64,000 nt of DNA from positions 372,001 through 436,000 of the forward strand of contig NZ_JACYHB010000001.1 in the NCBI RefSeq assembly GCF_014837295.1, in the 5' to 3' direction. The notes below the pieces were generated by a model. It saw nothing but the letters and a program-made list of their open reading frames with translations. It did not search any database and was not told where the DNA came from. Position 1 is the stretch's first letter; every line of letters begins with the position of its first letter. The DNA comes from Cellulosimicrobium arenosum (lineage in GTDB: Bacteria > Actinomycetota > Actinomycetes > Actinomycetales > Cellulomonadaceae). Below, piece by piece: positions 17,583-26,961 of the stretch. Position numbers and translations under genes: made by a program.

Positions 17583-18286
17583 GTGCCGCGTCCCAGGACG
17601 TCACGAGGACCCCGACGCCCGCGGACGTCGTCCCGCCCGCCCCGGAGGAGGTCACCGCGCCGGCGGCGCCGGGCCCCGCGGTCCTGCTGCGCACCGGGGA
17701 GCCAGGCCGGCTCGTGCTCCGGCTCGACCTGCCGGTCGGGCGTGTCGAGGTGCACGCGCTCGACCCCGCCGGGGACCTCGACGTCGTGCACGCCTGGGTG
17801 AACGAGCCGCGCGCGAGCTTCTGGGGGCTCGCCGGGCTGAGCCGCGACGAGCTGCGGGAGCTCTACGCGTACGTGGCGTCCCTGCCCACGCACCACGCGT
17901 TCCTGGTGCGCTGGGACTCCCGGCCGGTGGCGCTCCTGCAGACCTACGACCCCGCCCACGATCCCGTCGGCGCGGCCTACGCGGTCCAGGACGGTGACGT
18001 GGGCGTGCACTTCTTCCTCGGTGCCCGCGGTCCGCGGCGCGCGCCGGTCTGGACGGTGCTGGGCGTCGCGCTGGTGGAGCTGGTGGTGTGCGGCACCGCG
18101 GCGCGGCGGGTCGTGGTCGAGCCCGACGCGGCGAACGACGCGGCGCTGCGCCGGCTGCTGGCGTCGGGGTTCACCCTCGGGCCGTGCGCCCGGGTGGGGG
18201 ACAAGGACGCGCGGCTGGCGTTCCTGGACCGCTCCGGTGCCCTCGCGCTGCACGAGCGCTCGTGGGCGGCGCTCGACCGGGACTAG
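17579..18286 (+). CDS. desC: Second DesC/AlcB-type siderophore N-acyltransferase
   Basis: 235 aa. After a Pro/Ala-rich N-terminus (~1-45) it repeats the acyltransferase pattern of the fusion protein: VNEPRASFWGLAGLS, ALLQTYDPAHD, DGDVGVHFFLG, RVVVEPDAANDAALRRLLASG. It is coupled to the acylase gene by an ATGA overlap. The operon therefore encodes two acyltransferases, which may use different acyl-CoAs (for example succinyl versus acetyl or aryl). Its TAG stop overlaps the TAG of the convergent flavoprotein gene inside one CTAG, leaving no room for a terminator. Confidence 0.87.
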   Translation: MSAASQDVTRTPTPADVVPPAPEEVTAPAAPGPAVLLRTGEPGRLVLRLDLPVGRVEVHALDPAGDLDVVHAWVNEPRASFWGLAGLSRDELRELYAYVASLPTHHAFLVRWDSRPVALLQTYDPAHDPVGAAYAVQDGDVGVHFFLGARGPRRAPVWTVLGVALVELVVCGTAARRVVVEPDAANDAALRRLLASGFTLGPCARVGDKDARLAFLDRSGALALHERSWAALDRD

Positions 18287-19335
18287 CGGGCCAGGCGCTC
18301 GACGATGTGGGCATACAGCGGCGGGGCCGCGGCGGCGAGGGGCACGATCGCGCGGCGCAGCGGGCTCTGCGCCCAGGTGACGAGGCCGGACGTGAGCAGG
18401 CGGTAGTCGCGCGTGACGCGCTTCCACGCGCGCTCGTAGGCGGCGGGGTCCTCGAGGTGGCGGACGGCGGCCTCGGCCTGGGCGAGGCCGACGCGCACGC
18501 CCTCGCCCGTGAGGGCGTCGACGTACCCCGACGCGTCACCGACGAGGAGCACGTGCCCGACGGCGCGGCGCCGGGTCCGCTGGCGCAGCGCACCCGCCCC
18601 GAGGGTCTGGCCGACGGAGGGGACGCCGGCGAGGCGGTCCGCGAGCTCGCCGAACGCGTCGAGGTCCGGTCCGGTGCCGCGGGGACCGAGGACGGCGACG
18701 CCGACCAGGTCGTCCGCCACGGGCGTGACGTACGCCTCGGTGTGCGCACCCCAGTGCACCTCGACGAGGTCGGACCACGGCGCGACGCGGTAGTGGCGCC
18801 GCATCCCGTACCGGGCCGGTGCGCGGCCCGGCGGCAGGTCCACGCCGAGGTGGTGCCGCACGGTCGAGTGCAGGCCGTCGCACGCGAGGACGTGGCGTGC
18901 CCGCACGGTGACGTCCTCGAGGCGGACGTCGACGCCGCCGGGGTCCTGGCGCAGGTCCCGCACCCCGGCGCGCCGCACGAGCACGCCCTCGTCCAGGGCT
19001 CGCGAGCGCAGTGCGGCGTGCAGCGCGGTCCGTCGCACGCCGCGTCCCGTCCCGGCGGCGAAGGCGTGGTCGGCGTGGCGCGTGGCGTCGCGGTAGCTGA
19101 TGCCGGTCAGCGGGTGGCCGGGGGGGTCGACGCCGAGGGCCTGCACCGCGGTCAGCGCGCCGGGCAGCAGCCCTTCGCCGCACGCCTTGTCCAGGTCGCC
19201 GTCGACGGCCCCCGCGCGCCGGTCGAGGACGAGCACGTCGTGCCCGGCGCGGCGCGCGTGCAGCGCCGCGGCCAGGCCCACCGGCCCGCCGCCCACGACG
19301 AGGACGTCGACCTGCTCCCCGGCGGCCGGGCTCAC
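18283..19335 (-). CDS. FAD-dependent oxidoreductase of the geranylgeranyl-reductase type (agqD-like)
   Basis: 350 aa from a GTG that overlaps the upstream stop (GTGA). VLVVGGGPVGLAAALHARR is the FAD/NAD Rossmann motif, DLDKACGEGLLP is typical of geranylgeranyl-reductase-like flavoproteins, and LVGDASGYVDALTGEGV is the second FAD motif. As the last gene of a type III PKS/methyltransferase operon facing a UbiA gene it matches the flavoprotein of the agq pathway. It could hydroxylate the resorcinol ring or reduce the prenyl chain; sequence alone does not choose. Confidence 0.85.
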   Translation of the reverse strand: MSPAAGEQVDVLVVGGGPVGLAAALHARRAGHDVLVLDRRAGAVDGDLDKACGEGLLPGALTAVQALGVDPPGHPLTGISYRDATRHADHAFAAGTGRGVRRTALHAALRSRALDEGVLVRRAGVRDLRQDPGGVDVRLEDVTVRARHVLACDGLHSTVRHHLGVDLPPGRAPARYGMRRHYRVAPWSDLVEVHWGAHTEAYVTPVADDLVGVAVLGPRGTGPDLDAFGELADRLAGVPSVGQTLGAGALRQRTRRRAVGHVLLVGDASGYVDALTGEGVRVGLAQAEAAVRHLEDPAAYERAWKRVTRDYRLLTSGLVTWAQSPLRRAIVPLAAAAPPLYAHIVERLAR

Positions 19336-19904
19336 CGCGGTCCGGTGCGGGGGGCGGAGGCTGCCTCGGTGGACGCGCCGCCGGTGCCGCGTGCCGCCAG
19401 GAGGGCGCGTTCCTCGGCGGGGATGCGGAACCGGGCGAGCAGGACCGCGTTGAGCACGGTGAACACGAGCGCGGTGACCCAGGACGTGTGCACGAGCGGC
19501 AGCGCGAACCCCTCGACGACGACGGCGACGTAGTTCGGGTGGCGCAGCCGGCGGTAGGGGCCGCGGGCGACGAGGTCGAGGCCGGGCACGACGACGACGC
19601 GCGTGTTCCACCGCGGGCCCAGTGTCGCGATGCACCACCAGCGCAGGCCCTGGCTCGCCAGGACGAGCGCGAGCATGGGCCAGCCGAGCCAGGGCAGGAA
19701 CGGCCGGTCGGCGAGCCACGCCTCGCCGACGCACGCGACGAGCAGGCCCGTGTGCAGGGCCACCATGGCGGGGAAGTGCCCGCGCCCGGACTCGACGCCG
19801 CCGCGCGCGAACGACCAGCGTGCGTTGCGCGCCGACACGACGAGCTCGACGACGCGCTCGAGGGCGGTCGCGCCGACGAGCGCGACGTACCAGGCGAGGC
19901 TCAT
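19332..19904 (-). CDS. Isoprenylcysteine-carboxyl-methyltransferase-like membrane methyltransferase (agqB-like)
   Basis: 190 aa. Four to five membrane helices, then ARGPYRRLRHPNYVAVVVEG, the ICMT/phospholipid-methyltransferase signature that binds SAM, and a terminal RIPAEERAL. Both ends overlap neighbours by 4 nt, so it is translated with the PKS and flavoprotein. Next to a type III PKS this family O-methylates alkylresorcinols in characterised systems; the substrate here is inferred from context. Confidence 0.83.
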   Translation of the reverse strand: MSLAWYVALVGATALERVVELVVSARNARWSFARGGVESGRGHFPAMVALHTGLLVACVGEAWLADRPFLPWLGWPMLALVLASQGLRWWCIATLGPRWNTRVVVVPGLDLVARGPYRRLRHPNYVAVVVEGFALPLVHTSWVTALVFTVLNAVLLARFRIPAEERALLAARGTGGASTEAASAPRTGPR

Positions 19905-21016
19905 GCGACGGCCCGCAGGGCGGTCGGGACCCCGTCGAGGCGCAGGAGCACGAGCTCGGTGCTGACGCCCGGGCCGAATGCCATGAGCACCGCGGCCGAC
20001 CCCGGCGGTGCGGTCGACGTCGCGAGCGTCGCGGCGAGGACGTGCAGGACCGACGCCGAGGACAGGTTCCCGGTCTCGCGCAGGGACGTCCGGCTCGCGT
20101 GCACGTCCTGCTCCGCCAGGCCGAGCGCGTCGCGCACGGAGTCGATGATCCGCGGACCACCGGCGTGCACGACCCATGTCGCGACGTCGTCGGGAGTCAG
20201 GTCGTGCTCGACGAGCAGGGTCTTGACGTCGCCCAGGAGGTGCGCGCCGACCAGCTCCGGAAGGCGTGGCGAGAGCACGACCTGGAACCCCGCGTCGCCC
20301 ACCCGCCAGCCGAGGTCGTCCGCGGTGCCGGGGTGCAGCGTCGAGCGCGAGTCCACCACGCGCGCCGTGCGTCGGGCCGGCGCACGGGGCGCCGGGCGGG
20401 CGAGCGCGTGCTCGTCCCCGACGACGACGACCGCTCCTGCCCCGTCCCCGAACAGGCCGGACGCCGCGAGGTTCGCCGTCGAGTCGTCGCCGTGCTGCAG
20501 CGTCAGCGAGCACAGCTCGACGGCCACGAGGAGCGCGACGTCACGGGGGCGCCCCCGCAGCAGGTCGTCCACGCGCGCGAGCCCGACGGCGCCCCCCGCG
20601 CACCCCCACCCGAACGACGGCGTGCGCCGCACGTCGGTGCGCATGCCGAGGCGCTGCGCGAGCAGCACGTCCAAGGACGGCGCGCCGATACCCGTGACGG
20701 ACGTGACGAGCACGTGGTCGACGTCGCTCGGTTCGAGGCCCGCGTCGTCGAGCGCCCGCCGCGCGGCCTCCTCGGCGAGGTCGGCGCCCACGCGCAGGAA
20801 CGCGTCGTTGGACGCGCCGAACGTCGTCAGCCCGGCGTACCGGTCGAGCGGCAGGGCCAGGTGGCGGCGCGCGACGCCCGCGTTGGTGTGCAGCCGCCGC
20901 GTCAGCGCGACGCGCACCGGGTCCTGCGTGAGGAGCGGTGCGATGACGTCGCAGATCTCCGACTGGCTGTGGGCATGGTCGGGCAGCGCGGTCCCGACCG
21001 CGACGAGGCGCGACAT
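19901..21016 (-). CDS. Type III polyketide synthase (agqA-like)
   Basis: 371 aa chalcone-synthase fold. The catalytic triad is visible: Cys in GWGCAGGAVGLARV, His in VVHAGGPRII and Asn in ETGNLSSASV. HAHSQSEICDVIAPLL and LDVLLAQRLGM are typical of actinobacterial alkylresorcinol or alkylpyrone synthases. It should extend a fatty acyl starter with malonyl-CoA. It is the first gene of a three-gene minus-strand operon, divergent from the UbiA gene 105 bp away. A GACGAT hexamer 6 nt before the ATG is a weak leaderless candidate. Confidence 0.9.
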   Translation of the reverse strand: MSRLVAVGTALPDHAHSQSEICDVIAPLLTQDPVRVALTRRLHTNAGVARRHLALPLDRYAGLTTFGASNDAFLRVGADLAEEAARRALDDAGLEPSDVDHVLVTSVTGIGAPSLDVLLAQRLGMRTDVRRTPSFGWGCAGGAVGLARVDDLLRGRPRDVALLVAVELCSLTLQHGDDSTANLAASGLFGDGAGAVVVVGDEHALARPAPRAPARRTARVVDSRSTLHPGTADDLGWRVGDAGFQVVLSPRLPELVGAHLLGDVKTLLVEHDLTPDDVATWVVHAGGPRIIDSVRDALGLAEQDVHASRTSLRETGNLSSASVLHVLAATLATSTAPPGSAAVLMAFGPGVSTELVLLRLDGVPTALRAVA

Positions 21017-21109
21017 GTCCGCATCGTCCCACCGCCGCGCGCCGCCCGCGCGGGGGAGCGGCCGCGCGGGCGCCGGGCCGGGGACCAGGCCGGCGCCGGG
21101 CCGCGCTGC

Positions 21110-21115
21110 TAGCGT
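21110..21115 (+). promoter_or_regulatory. Leaderless -10 hexamer TAGCGT for the UbiA gene
   Basis: TAGCGT is followed by 6 nt and the ATG at 21122, with no Shine-Dalgarno sequence. Confidence 0.55.
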
Positions 21116-21121
21116 TCGCGC

Positions 21122-22033
21122 ATGCCGACGCCGCCGGATCCTGCCGCTGGTCACGGCCGTGGGGCACCGGGCCGCCCCGGCGCCGGACCGCACGCGCTGC
21201 GGGGGCTGGGCGGGCTGGCCGTCGCGAGCCACGCCGCGCCCACGGCGTTCGTGACGGTGTTCGCCGGGGCGCTGTCCGCCGCGATCGGGGCCGGTGCTCC
21301 CACGACCGCGCTCGTCGTCGCGGCCGTCCTCGCGGGACAGCTGTCGGTGGGCTGGTCCAACGACTGGCTCGACTCCGCACGCGACCTCGCCGTGGGCCGG
21401 TCGGACAAGCCGGTCGTGCAGGGCGTGGTCCGCGCCGGGACGCTGCGCGCGGCGGCGCTGACCGCGCTGGGCCTGTGCGTCGTGGCCTCGCTCGCGACCG
21501 GCGTCGTGCCGGGCCTGGTGCACCTCGTCGCCGTCGCGGGCGCGTGGGCCTACAACGCGGGGATCAAGGCGACCGTGTGGTCCTGGGTGCCGTACGCGGT
21601 CTCCTTCGCGCTGCTGGCGGTGTTCGTCGTGCTCGCCGCTCCCGGGGACCGGGTGCCCGCCGGCTGGGTGGCGCTCGCGGCCGGGCTGCTGGGGTGCGGC
21701 GCACACGTGGCGAACACCCTGCCCGACCTGGACGACGACGTCGCGACCGGGGTCCGTGGTCTGCCGCACCGCCTCGGCCGGCGCCGGTCGAGCGTGCTCG
21801 CGCCCCTCGTGCTGGGTGCGGCGGTCGCGGTCGTCGTGCTCGCACCGACCGGCTCGCCCGGTGTCGCGGCGTGGACCGTCGGCGCGCTCGCCCTCGTGGC
21901 CGCCGCTGCCGCGGGAGCCCTCGGCGTCCTGCGGCCGGCTTCCCGCGCGCCGTTCGTGCTGTCCATGCTGGTCGCCGCGCTGTGCGTCGTGCTGCTCGTC
22001 CTCGCGGCGCCGGAGGTCGCGGTCGCACCCTGA
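21122..22033 (+). CDS. UbiA family prenyltransferase (agqC-like)
   Basis: 303 aa with about eight membrane helices. The first prenyl-diphosphate/Mg2+ motif is NDWLDSARD followed by SDKPVVQGVV; the second Asp-rich motif is NTLPDLDDDVATG. YNAGIKATVWSWVPYAVSF matches the small actinobacterial UbiA subgroup. Transcribed divergently from the type III PKS operon, it would attach a prenyl group to the aromatic polyketide in the membrane. An ABC exporter starts 118 bp downstream on the same strand and may be cotranscribed. Confidence 0.88.
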   Translation: MPTPPDPAAGHGRGAPGRPGAGPHALRGLGGLAVASHAAPTAFVTVFAGALSAAIGAGAPTTALVVAAVLAGQLSVGWSNDWLDSARDLAVGRSDKPVVQGVVRAGTLRAAALTALGLCVVASLATGVVPGLVHLVAVAGAWAYNAGIKATVWSWVPYAVSFALLAVFVVLAAPGDRVPAGWVALAAGLLGCGAHVANTLPDLDDDVATGVRGLPHRLGRRRSSVLAPLVLGAAVAVVVLAPTGSPGVAAWTVGALALVAAAAAGALGVLRPASRAPFVLSMLVAALCVVLLVLAAPEVAVAP

Positions 22034-22151
22034 GCCGGGCCGGGGCCCGGGGGTCGCGCCGCAGGCCCCGGCGCGGGGCCCCGCCGCGGGTCCCGGCGGT
22101 CCCGGTGCGCTGCCCGACGGCGCGCCGAGGGTGTGGGCGGGCGGTGGCAGG

Positions 22152-24122
22152 ATGGCGACATCCCCGTCCCGTCCGAGAGGTCGTCGCCACCCCGTGCCCG
22201 CATCCTCGTCCGCGCCCCCGCCTTCGTCGTCCACCGCACCCGCGGCCCCGACCACGCCCGCCACGTCGGGCGGCGGCACCACCTCGCGGCACGCCCCGTC
22301 GACCGTGTCGGCGCTCGCTCGCCTGTACCCGTTCGCGCGTCCGGCGCTCCCGCGCCTCGTCGCGGGCATGGTGGCGGCGCTGTGCGCGAGCCTGGCGGCG
22401 CTCGCGATCCCGCGCGTCCTGGAACGCGTCGTCAACGGTCCGCTCGCCGCCGGCGCCGCCGAGCACGACACGGGTGCGCTCGCGGGTGCGGTCGCCCTCG
22501 TGGCGGGGCTGGGTCTGCTCGAGGCGATGTTCATCGCGGTTCGACGCGGGTTCGTGATGCTGCCCGGCACGCACGTCGAGGCGCGCATGCGCGACGCGCT
22601 GTACCGCCACCTGCTGGAGCTGCCGGTCGCGTTCCACGACCGGTGGGCCGGTGGCCAGCTGCTGTCGCGGTCGATGAGCGACCTGGGGCTGCTGCGACGC
22701 TGGCTCGTCTTCGGGCTGCCGACGCTCGTGGTCTCGACCACCACGATCCTGGTCGGGGTCTCGATCCTCATCGTCACGGGCGGCGTGCTCGGGCTCGTCT
22801 ACCTGGCCGGCGCGATCCCCGTGACCGTCATCGCGTTCCGCTTCTCGCGCCGGTTCCGGGCGATCTCGCGGCTGTCGCAGGACCAGTCCGGCGACCTCGC
22901 CACGACGGTCGAGGAGTCCGTGCACGGCATCCGGGTGCTCAAGGCGTTCGGCCGCGGCCGCGACGCGCTCGACGCGTTCACCGACCAGGCGGACCGCCTG
23001 CGGCGCACGGAGATGGCGAAGGCCTCGACCCAGTCGACCGTGACCTCGGCCCTGACGGCGATCCCCGAGCTCACGCTCGGCGTCGCGCTCGTGGTGGGCG
23101 TGGTCCAGGCCGCGAACGGGCAGATCAGCGTGGGTGCGCTCGTCGCGTTCTTCGCGACGGCCGCCGTCGTGAACACGCCCGTCGTGGACCTCGGCATGAC
23201 GCTGTCCATGACGCTCAACGCCCGCACCGCCGTCGACCGGTACTTCGAGGTGCTCGACACCCCGAACACGCTCACCGACCCCGCGGCACCCACCCACCTC
23301 GACTCCCCGCGCGGCGACGTCGAGCTGCGGGACGTGACCTTCCGGTACGACGACGCCCCCGACGCGGTCCTCGACCACGTCGACCTCACCCTCCCGGCCG
23401 GTACCACGACGGCGCTCGTCGGCCTCACCGGATCCGGGAAGAGCACGCTCGCGATGCTCGTCCCGCGCCTGTACGACGTCACCGACGGGTCCGTCCTGCT
23501 CGACGACGTCGACGTGCGCGACCTGGCCCGCCACGAGCTGCGCACCCACGTCGCCGTCGCGTTCGAGGACTCCACGCTGTTCTCCGCGTCGGTGCGCGAC
23601 AACGTCCTGCTCGGCGCCCCCGAGGGCCTCGACCCGCCCGCGCGCGAGGCGCTCCTCGCGGAGGCGCTCGACGTCGCGCAGGCGGCGTTCGTCCACGACC
23701 TGCCGCACGGCGTCGACACCACGATCGGCGAGGAGGGGCTGAGCCTGTCCGGGGGGCAGCGGCAGCGCCTCGCGCTGGCCCGGGCCATCGCCGCCCGGCC
23801 CCGCGTCCTGGTCCTCGACGACCCCCTCTCGGCACTCGACGTCGCGACGGAGGAGGCCGTCGAGAAGCGCCTGCGGCAGGTGCTGGCCGGGACGACGTCG
23901 CTCGTCGTGGCGCACCGGCCCTCGACGGTCGCCCTCGCGGACCGGGTCGCGGTCCTGCAGGACGGGCGCATCACAGCCGTGGGCACGCACCACGACCTGC
24001 TGACGCACGACCCGCACTACCGGCACGTCATCTCCAACCTCGAGGCGGACGCCGCGGCGCACGGCCTCGGGGAGCACGACGACGAACCGGCGCCCGCCCC
24101 GGGCCGGACGGAGCACGCATGA
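22152..24122 (+). CDS. ABC exporter half-transporter with degenerate ATPase site
   Basis: 656 aa: a Pro/Ser/Ala-rich N-terminus, a six-helix transmembrane domain (~residues 50-330) and a nucleotide-binding domain. Walker A is GLTGSGKST, the signature LSGGQ, and Walker B is [12 protein letters not shown], where Asp replaces the usual catalytic Glu. This is typical of the degenerate partner in heterodimeric exporters such as TM287/288 or LmrCD. The ATG at 22152 is preferred weakly; a GTG at 22194 is possible. It overlaps the next gene by 4 nt. The substrate is unknown, with the adjacent polyketide/prenyl product a possibility. Confidence 0.85.
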   Translation: MATSPSRPRGRRHPVPASSSAPPPSSSTAPAAPTTPATSGGGTTSRHAPSTVSALARLYPFARPALPRLVAGMVAALCASLAALAIPRVLERVVNGPLAAGAAEHDTGALAGAVALVAGLGLLEAMFIAVRRGFVMLPGTHVEARMRDALYRHLLELPVAFHDRWAGGQLLSRSMSDLGLLRRWLVFGLPTLVVSTTTILVGVSILIVTGGVLGLVYLAGAIPVTVIAFRFSRRFRAISRLSQDQSGDLATTVEESVHGIRVLKAFGRGRDALDAFTDQADRLRRTEMAKASTQSTVTSALTAIPELTLGVALVVGVVQAANGQISVGALVAFFATAAVVNTPVVDLGMTLSMTLNARTAVDRYFEVLDTPNTLTDPAAPTHLDSPRGDVELRDVTFRYDDAPDAVLDHVDLTLPAGTTTALVGLTGSGKSTLAMLVPRLYDVTDGSVLLDDVDVRDLARHELRTHVAVAFEDSTLFSASVRDNVLLGAPEGLDPPAREALLAEALDVAQAAFVHDLPHGVDTTIGEEGLSLSGGQRQRLALARAIAARPRVLVLDDPLSALDVATEEAVEKRLRQVLAGTTSLVVAHRPSTVALADRVAVLQDGRITAVGTHHDLLTHDPHYRHVISNLEADAAAHGLGEHDDEPAPAPGRTEHA

Positions 24123-25990
24123 GCACCCGAGACCGCACCGCGGCCACCGACGCGACCGTACCCACGGCGCCCACGGCACACACGTCCCAGCGGGGCGTCG
24201 CGGGCGAGGAGGACTCCCAGCTCGGTCGGGACCGCAACCGCGTCGTGCGCGCACGGTCGCGTGCGCTCCTGGGCGACCTGCTGGGCGCGCGCCGCAAGGC
24301 GCTCGCGGGGGCGGCCGTCCTCGTGGTCGTCTCGACCGCGGGCCAGGTCGCCGGACCTGCGCTCATCGCGGCCGGGATCGACCGGGCGCTGCCCGCGCTG
24401 CGCGACGGCGACGCCGCGCCGCTCGTGGTGGTCGGCGTGCTCTACGTCCTGGCCGCGCTCGCCGCCGGGATCGCGATCGGTGCGTACGTGCGCGCGGCCG
24501 CCCGCATCGCCCAGGCCGTCCTGCTGGACCTGCGCCGTCGCGTCTTCCGCCAGACCCAGCGGTTGTCGCTCGAGTTCCACGAGTCCTACACGTCGGGCCG
24601 GATCATCTCCCGCCAGACGTCCGACCTCGACGCGCTGCGCGAGCTGCTCGACGGGGGCCTCACCGGCGTCGTGTCCAGCGTCCTGTTCATGACCTTCACG
24701 GCCGTGGGCCTGTTCCTGCTCGACCCCACCAGCGGGCTCGTGCTCGCCGTCGCCGTGGTGCCCGCGGCGCTGCTCACACGCTGGTTCCAGAAGCGGTCCC
24801 AGGTGTTCTACCGCGCCTCGCGCGTGGCCTCCGCGCGACTGATCGTCCACTTCGTCGAGACCATGACCGGCGTGCGCGCGGTCCAGGCGTTCCGTCGCGA
24901 GTCCGCCGACGCGCACACCTACGCCGGACTCACGGAGGACTACCGCGCCGCCAACGCCCGCACGTTCGGCCTCAACGGCCGCTACGACCCCGGTCTCGTC
25001 GTCATCGGCAACGTGACCGTCGTCGTCGCGCTCGCCGTGGGCGGGTGGCGTGTCCTCGACGGCGCGATGGACGTGGGCGTGCTCGCCGCCGTCCTGCTCT
25101 ACACCAAGAGGTTCTTCGGCCCCATCCAGCAGCTCGGGATGTTCTACAACTCCTTCCAGTCCGCGTCCGCGGCCCTGGAGAAGATCTCGGGTCTCCTCGA
25201 GGAGGAGCCGACGGTCGCCGAGCCGCACGACCCGGCCCCGCTCCCGGACGCGCGCGGTGCGCTGCACCTGGACCACGTGCGGTTCGGCTACGGCACGGGC
25301 CGCACCGTCCTGCCCGACCTCGACCTGCAGATCCCCGCCGGGCAGACGGTCGCGATGGTCGGCACCACCGGGGCGGGCAAGTCCACCGTGGCCAAGCTCG
25401 TCGCCCGGTTCTACGACGTGAGCGCGGGGGCGGTCCGGCTCGACGGGACCGACGTGCGCGACCTGGCGTCGCGCGACCTGCGCCGCGCCGTCGTCATGGT
25501 CACCCAGGAGGCCTACCTGTTCAGCGGCACCGTGCGGGAGAACATCGCGCTCGGCCGCCCGGGCGCCACCCAGGCGGAGATCGAGGCCGCAGCCCGGGCG
25601 GTAGGTGCCCACGAGTTCGTCCTGCGCATGCCCGACGGGTACGACACCGACGTCAACAAGCGCGGCGGGCGCGTCTCGGCCGGCCAACGGCAGCTGCTGT
25701 CGTTCGCGCGGGCCTTCCTCGCGGACCCCGCGGTGCTCGTGCTCGACGAGGCGACCAGCTCGCTCGACCTGCCGGGGGAGCGGCTCGTGCAGGAGGGCCT
25801 GCGCACCCTGCTCGCCGACCGCACCGCGATCATCATCGCCCACCGCCTGTCGACCGTCGCGATCGCGGACCGTGTCCTCGTCATGGCCGACGGCCGCATC
25901 GTCGAGGACGGCACACCGGACGAGCTCGTCGCGACCGAGGACGGGCGGTTCGCCGAGCTGCACGCGGCCTGGCAGGCCTCGATGGCGTGA
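24119..25990 (+). CDS. ABC exporter half-transporter with catalytic Glu and altered signature
   Basis: 623 aa, with transmembrane and nucleotide-binding domains as in the preceding gene. Walker A is GTTGAGKST and Walker [13 protein letters not shown] with the catalytic Glu, but the signature motif is altered to VSAGQ. Paired with the partner's LSGGQ it forms the one competent site, while VSAGQ with the partner's DD forms the degenerate one. The two genes are therefore complementary and almost certainly form an obligate heterodimer. The start overlaps the upstream stop (ATGA). Confidence 0.87.
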   Translation: MSTRDRTAATDATVPTAPTAHTSQRGVAGEEDSQLGRDRNRVVRARSRALLGDLLGARRKALAGAAVLVVVSTAGQVAGPALIAAGIDRALPALRDGDAAPLVVVGVLYVLAALAAGIAIGAYVRAAARIAQAVLLDLRRRVFRQTQRLSLEFHESYTSGRIISRQTSDLDALRELLDGGLTGVVSSVLFMTFTAVGLFLLDPTSGLVLAVAVVPAALLTRWFQKRSQVFYRASRVASARLIVHFVETMTGVRAVQAFRRESADAHTYAGLTEDYRAANARTFGLNGRYDPGLVVIGNVTVVVALAVGGWRVLDGAMDVGVLAAVLLYTKRFFGPIQQLGMFYNSFQSASAALEKISGLLEEEPTVAEPHDPAPLPDARGALHLDHVRFGYGTGRTVLPDLDLQIPAGQTVAMVGTTGAGKSTVAKLVARFYDVSAGAVRLDGTDVRDLASRDLRRAVVMVTQEAYLFSGTVRENIALGRPGATQAEIEAAARAVGAHEFVLRMPDGYDTDVNKRGGRVSAGQRQLLSFARAFLADPAVLVLDEATSSLDLPGERLVQEGLRTLLADRTAIIIAHRLSTVAIADRVLVMADGRIVEDGTPDELVATEDGRFAELHAAWQASMA

Positions 25991-26009
25991 GCGGACCGAC
26001 GTCCCGGCG

Positions 26010-26879
26010 TCAGTCCGCCGCCGGGGTCGTCAGCCCCGCCAGCACCGCCCGGGCCGCGGGCGGGGGCCTGTCCCCGTACGTCACGGCCAGCACGCGGCGT
26101 CCAGCACCGGGCAGCACCCGAGCCCGGACGCGCGGGTCGCGATGGGCACGCAGCGCCAGCGCAGGCAGGAGCGAGACGCCCGCACCGGCAGCGACCAGGG
26201 ACTGGACCGCGACGTAGTCGTCCGTCTCGAACGCGATGCGTGGCGTGAACCCGGCGCGCTCGCAGCGGCCCACGAGATCGGCGCGGCACCGGTCGCAGCC
26301 CGCGATCCACTCGGCGTCGGACAGGAGCGTCAGGTCGAGCGACGCGTCCTGGGTGCGGGACGTCACCAGGTGGAGGGGCTCCTCGAGGACGGGGACCGCG
26401 ACCAGACCCTCCAGGTCTGCGGGGGAGCGGTCGTGCTCGAACACCAGGGCCACCTCGACCGCCCCGCGGCGCAGCGCCGCCAGCGCCTCCGGCGGCTCCG
26501 CCTCGACCAGACCGACGCCCAGACCGGGATGCTCCGCGGCGAGGCGGGCCACGACGTCGGGCACCAGCGTCGCCAGGGCCGACGGGAACGCGGCGAGCCG
26601 GACCCGACCGGCCGCCAGACCCACGAGGGCCTCCACCTCCTCGCGCGCCGCGCCCACCCGGCCCAGGATCTCCTCCGCGCGGCCGGCCAGGAGCACCCCG
26701 GCCGGGGTGAGACGCACACCCCGCCCCGCGCGCTCGACGAGCGGGACCCCCACCTCCGCCTCGAGCCGAGCCAGGTGATGGCTCACCGAGGGCTGCGCAT
26801 AGTGCAGCGCCCGCGCCGCACCCGTCACCGATCCCTCGCGCGCCACCGCCGCCAGCACTCGCAATCGCGTCAGGTCCAC
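26010..26879 (-). CDS. LysR family transcriptional regulator
   Basis: 289 aa from a GTG with a TAGCGT hexamer 6 nt upstream. Residues 1-60 are the winged HTH (VAREGSVTGAARALHYAQPS, VSHHLARLEAEVGVPLVER) and ~90-285 the periplasmic-binding-like sensor domain. It is divergent from a PLP-dependent threonine dehydratase-like gene, with an ACCGATA/TATCGGT inverted repeat between them, so it most likely controls that gene. The co-inducer is unknown. Confidence 0.88.
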   Translation of the reverse strand: MDLTRLRVLAAVAREGSVTGAARALHYAQPSVSHHLARLEAEVGVPLVERAGRGVRLTPAGVLLAGRAEEILGRVGAAREEVEALVGLAAGRVRLAAFPSALATLVPDVVARLAAEHPGLGVGLVEAEPPEALAALRRGAVEVALVFEHDRSPADLEGLVAVPVLEEPLHLVTSRTQDASLDLTLLSDAEWIAGCDRCRADLVGRCERAGFTPRIAFETDDYVAVQSLVAAGAGVSLLPALALRAHRDPRVRARVLPGAGRRVLAVTYGDRPPPAARAVLAGLTTPAAD

Positions 26880-26885
26880 GCCGCC

Positions 26886-26891
26886 ACGCTA
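26886..26891 (-). promoter_or_regulatory. Leaderless -10 hexamer TAGCGT for the LysR gene
   Basis: On the minus strand TAGCGT is followed by 6 nt and the GTG at 26879. Confidence 0.55.
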
Positions 26892-26919
26892 GCAACACAT
26901 AGACCAGGTCGATGCATTC

Positions 26920-26947
26920 ACCGATAACAGGCATTGGACCTATCGGT
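26920..26947. promoter_or_regulatory. Probable LysR-type binding site
   Basis: A perfect 7-bp inverted repeat, ACCGATA (26920-26926) and TATCGGT (26941-26947), with 14 bp between arms, lies between the LysR gene and its divergent neighbour. A GCATT direct repeat sits inside and beside it. Confidence 0.55.
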
Positions 26948-26961
26948 CCGCCGGGAGGATC

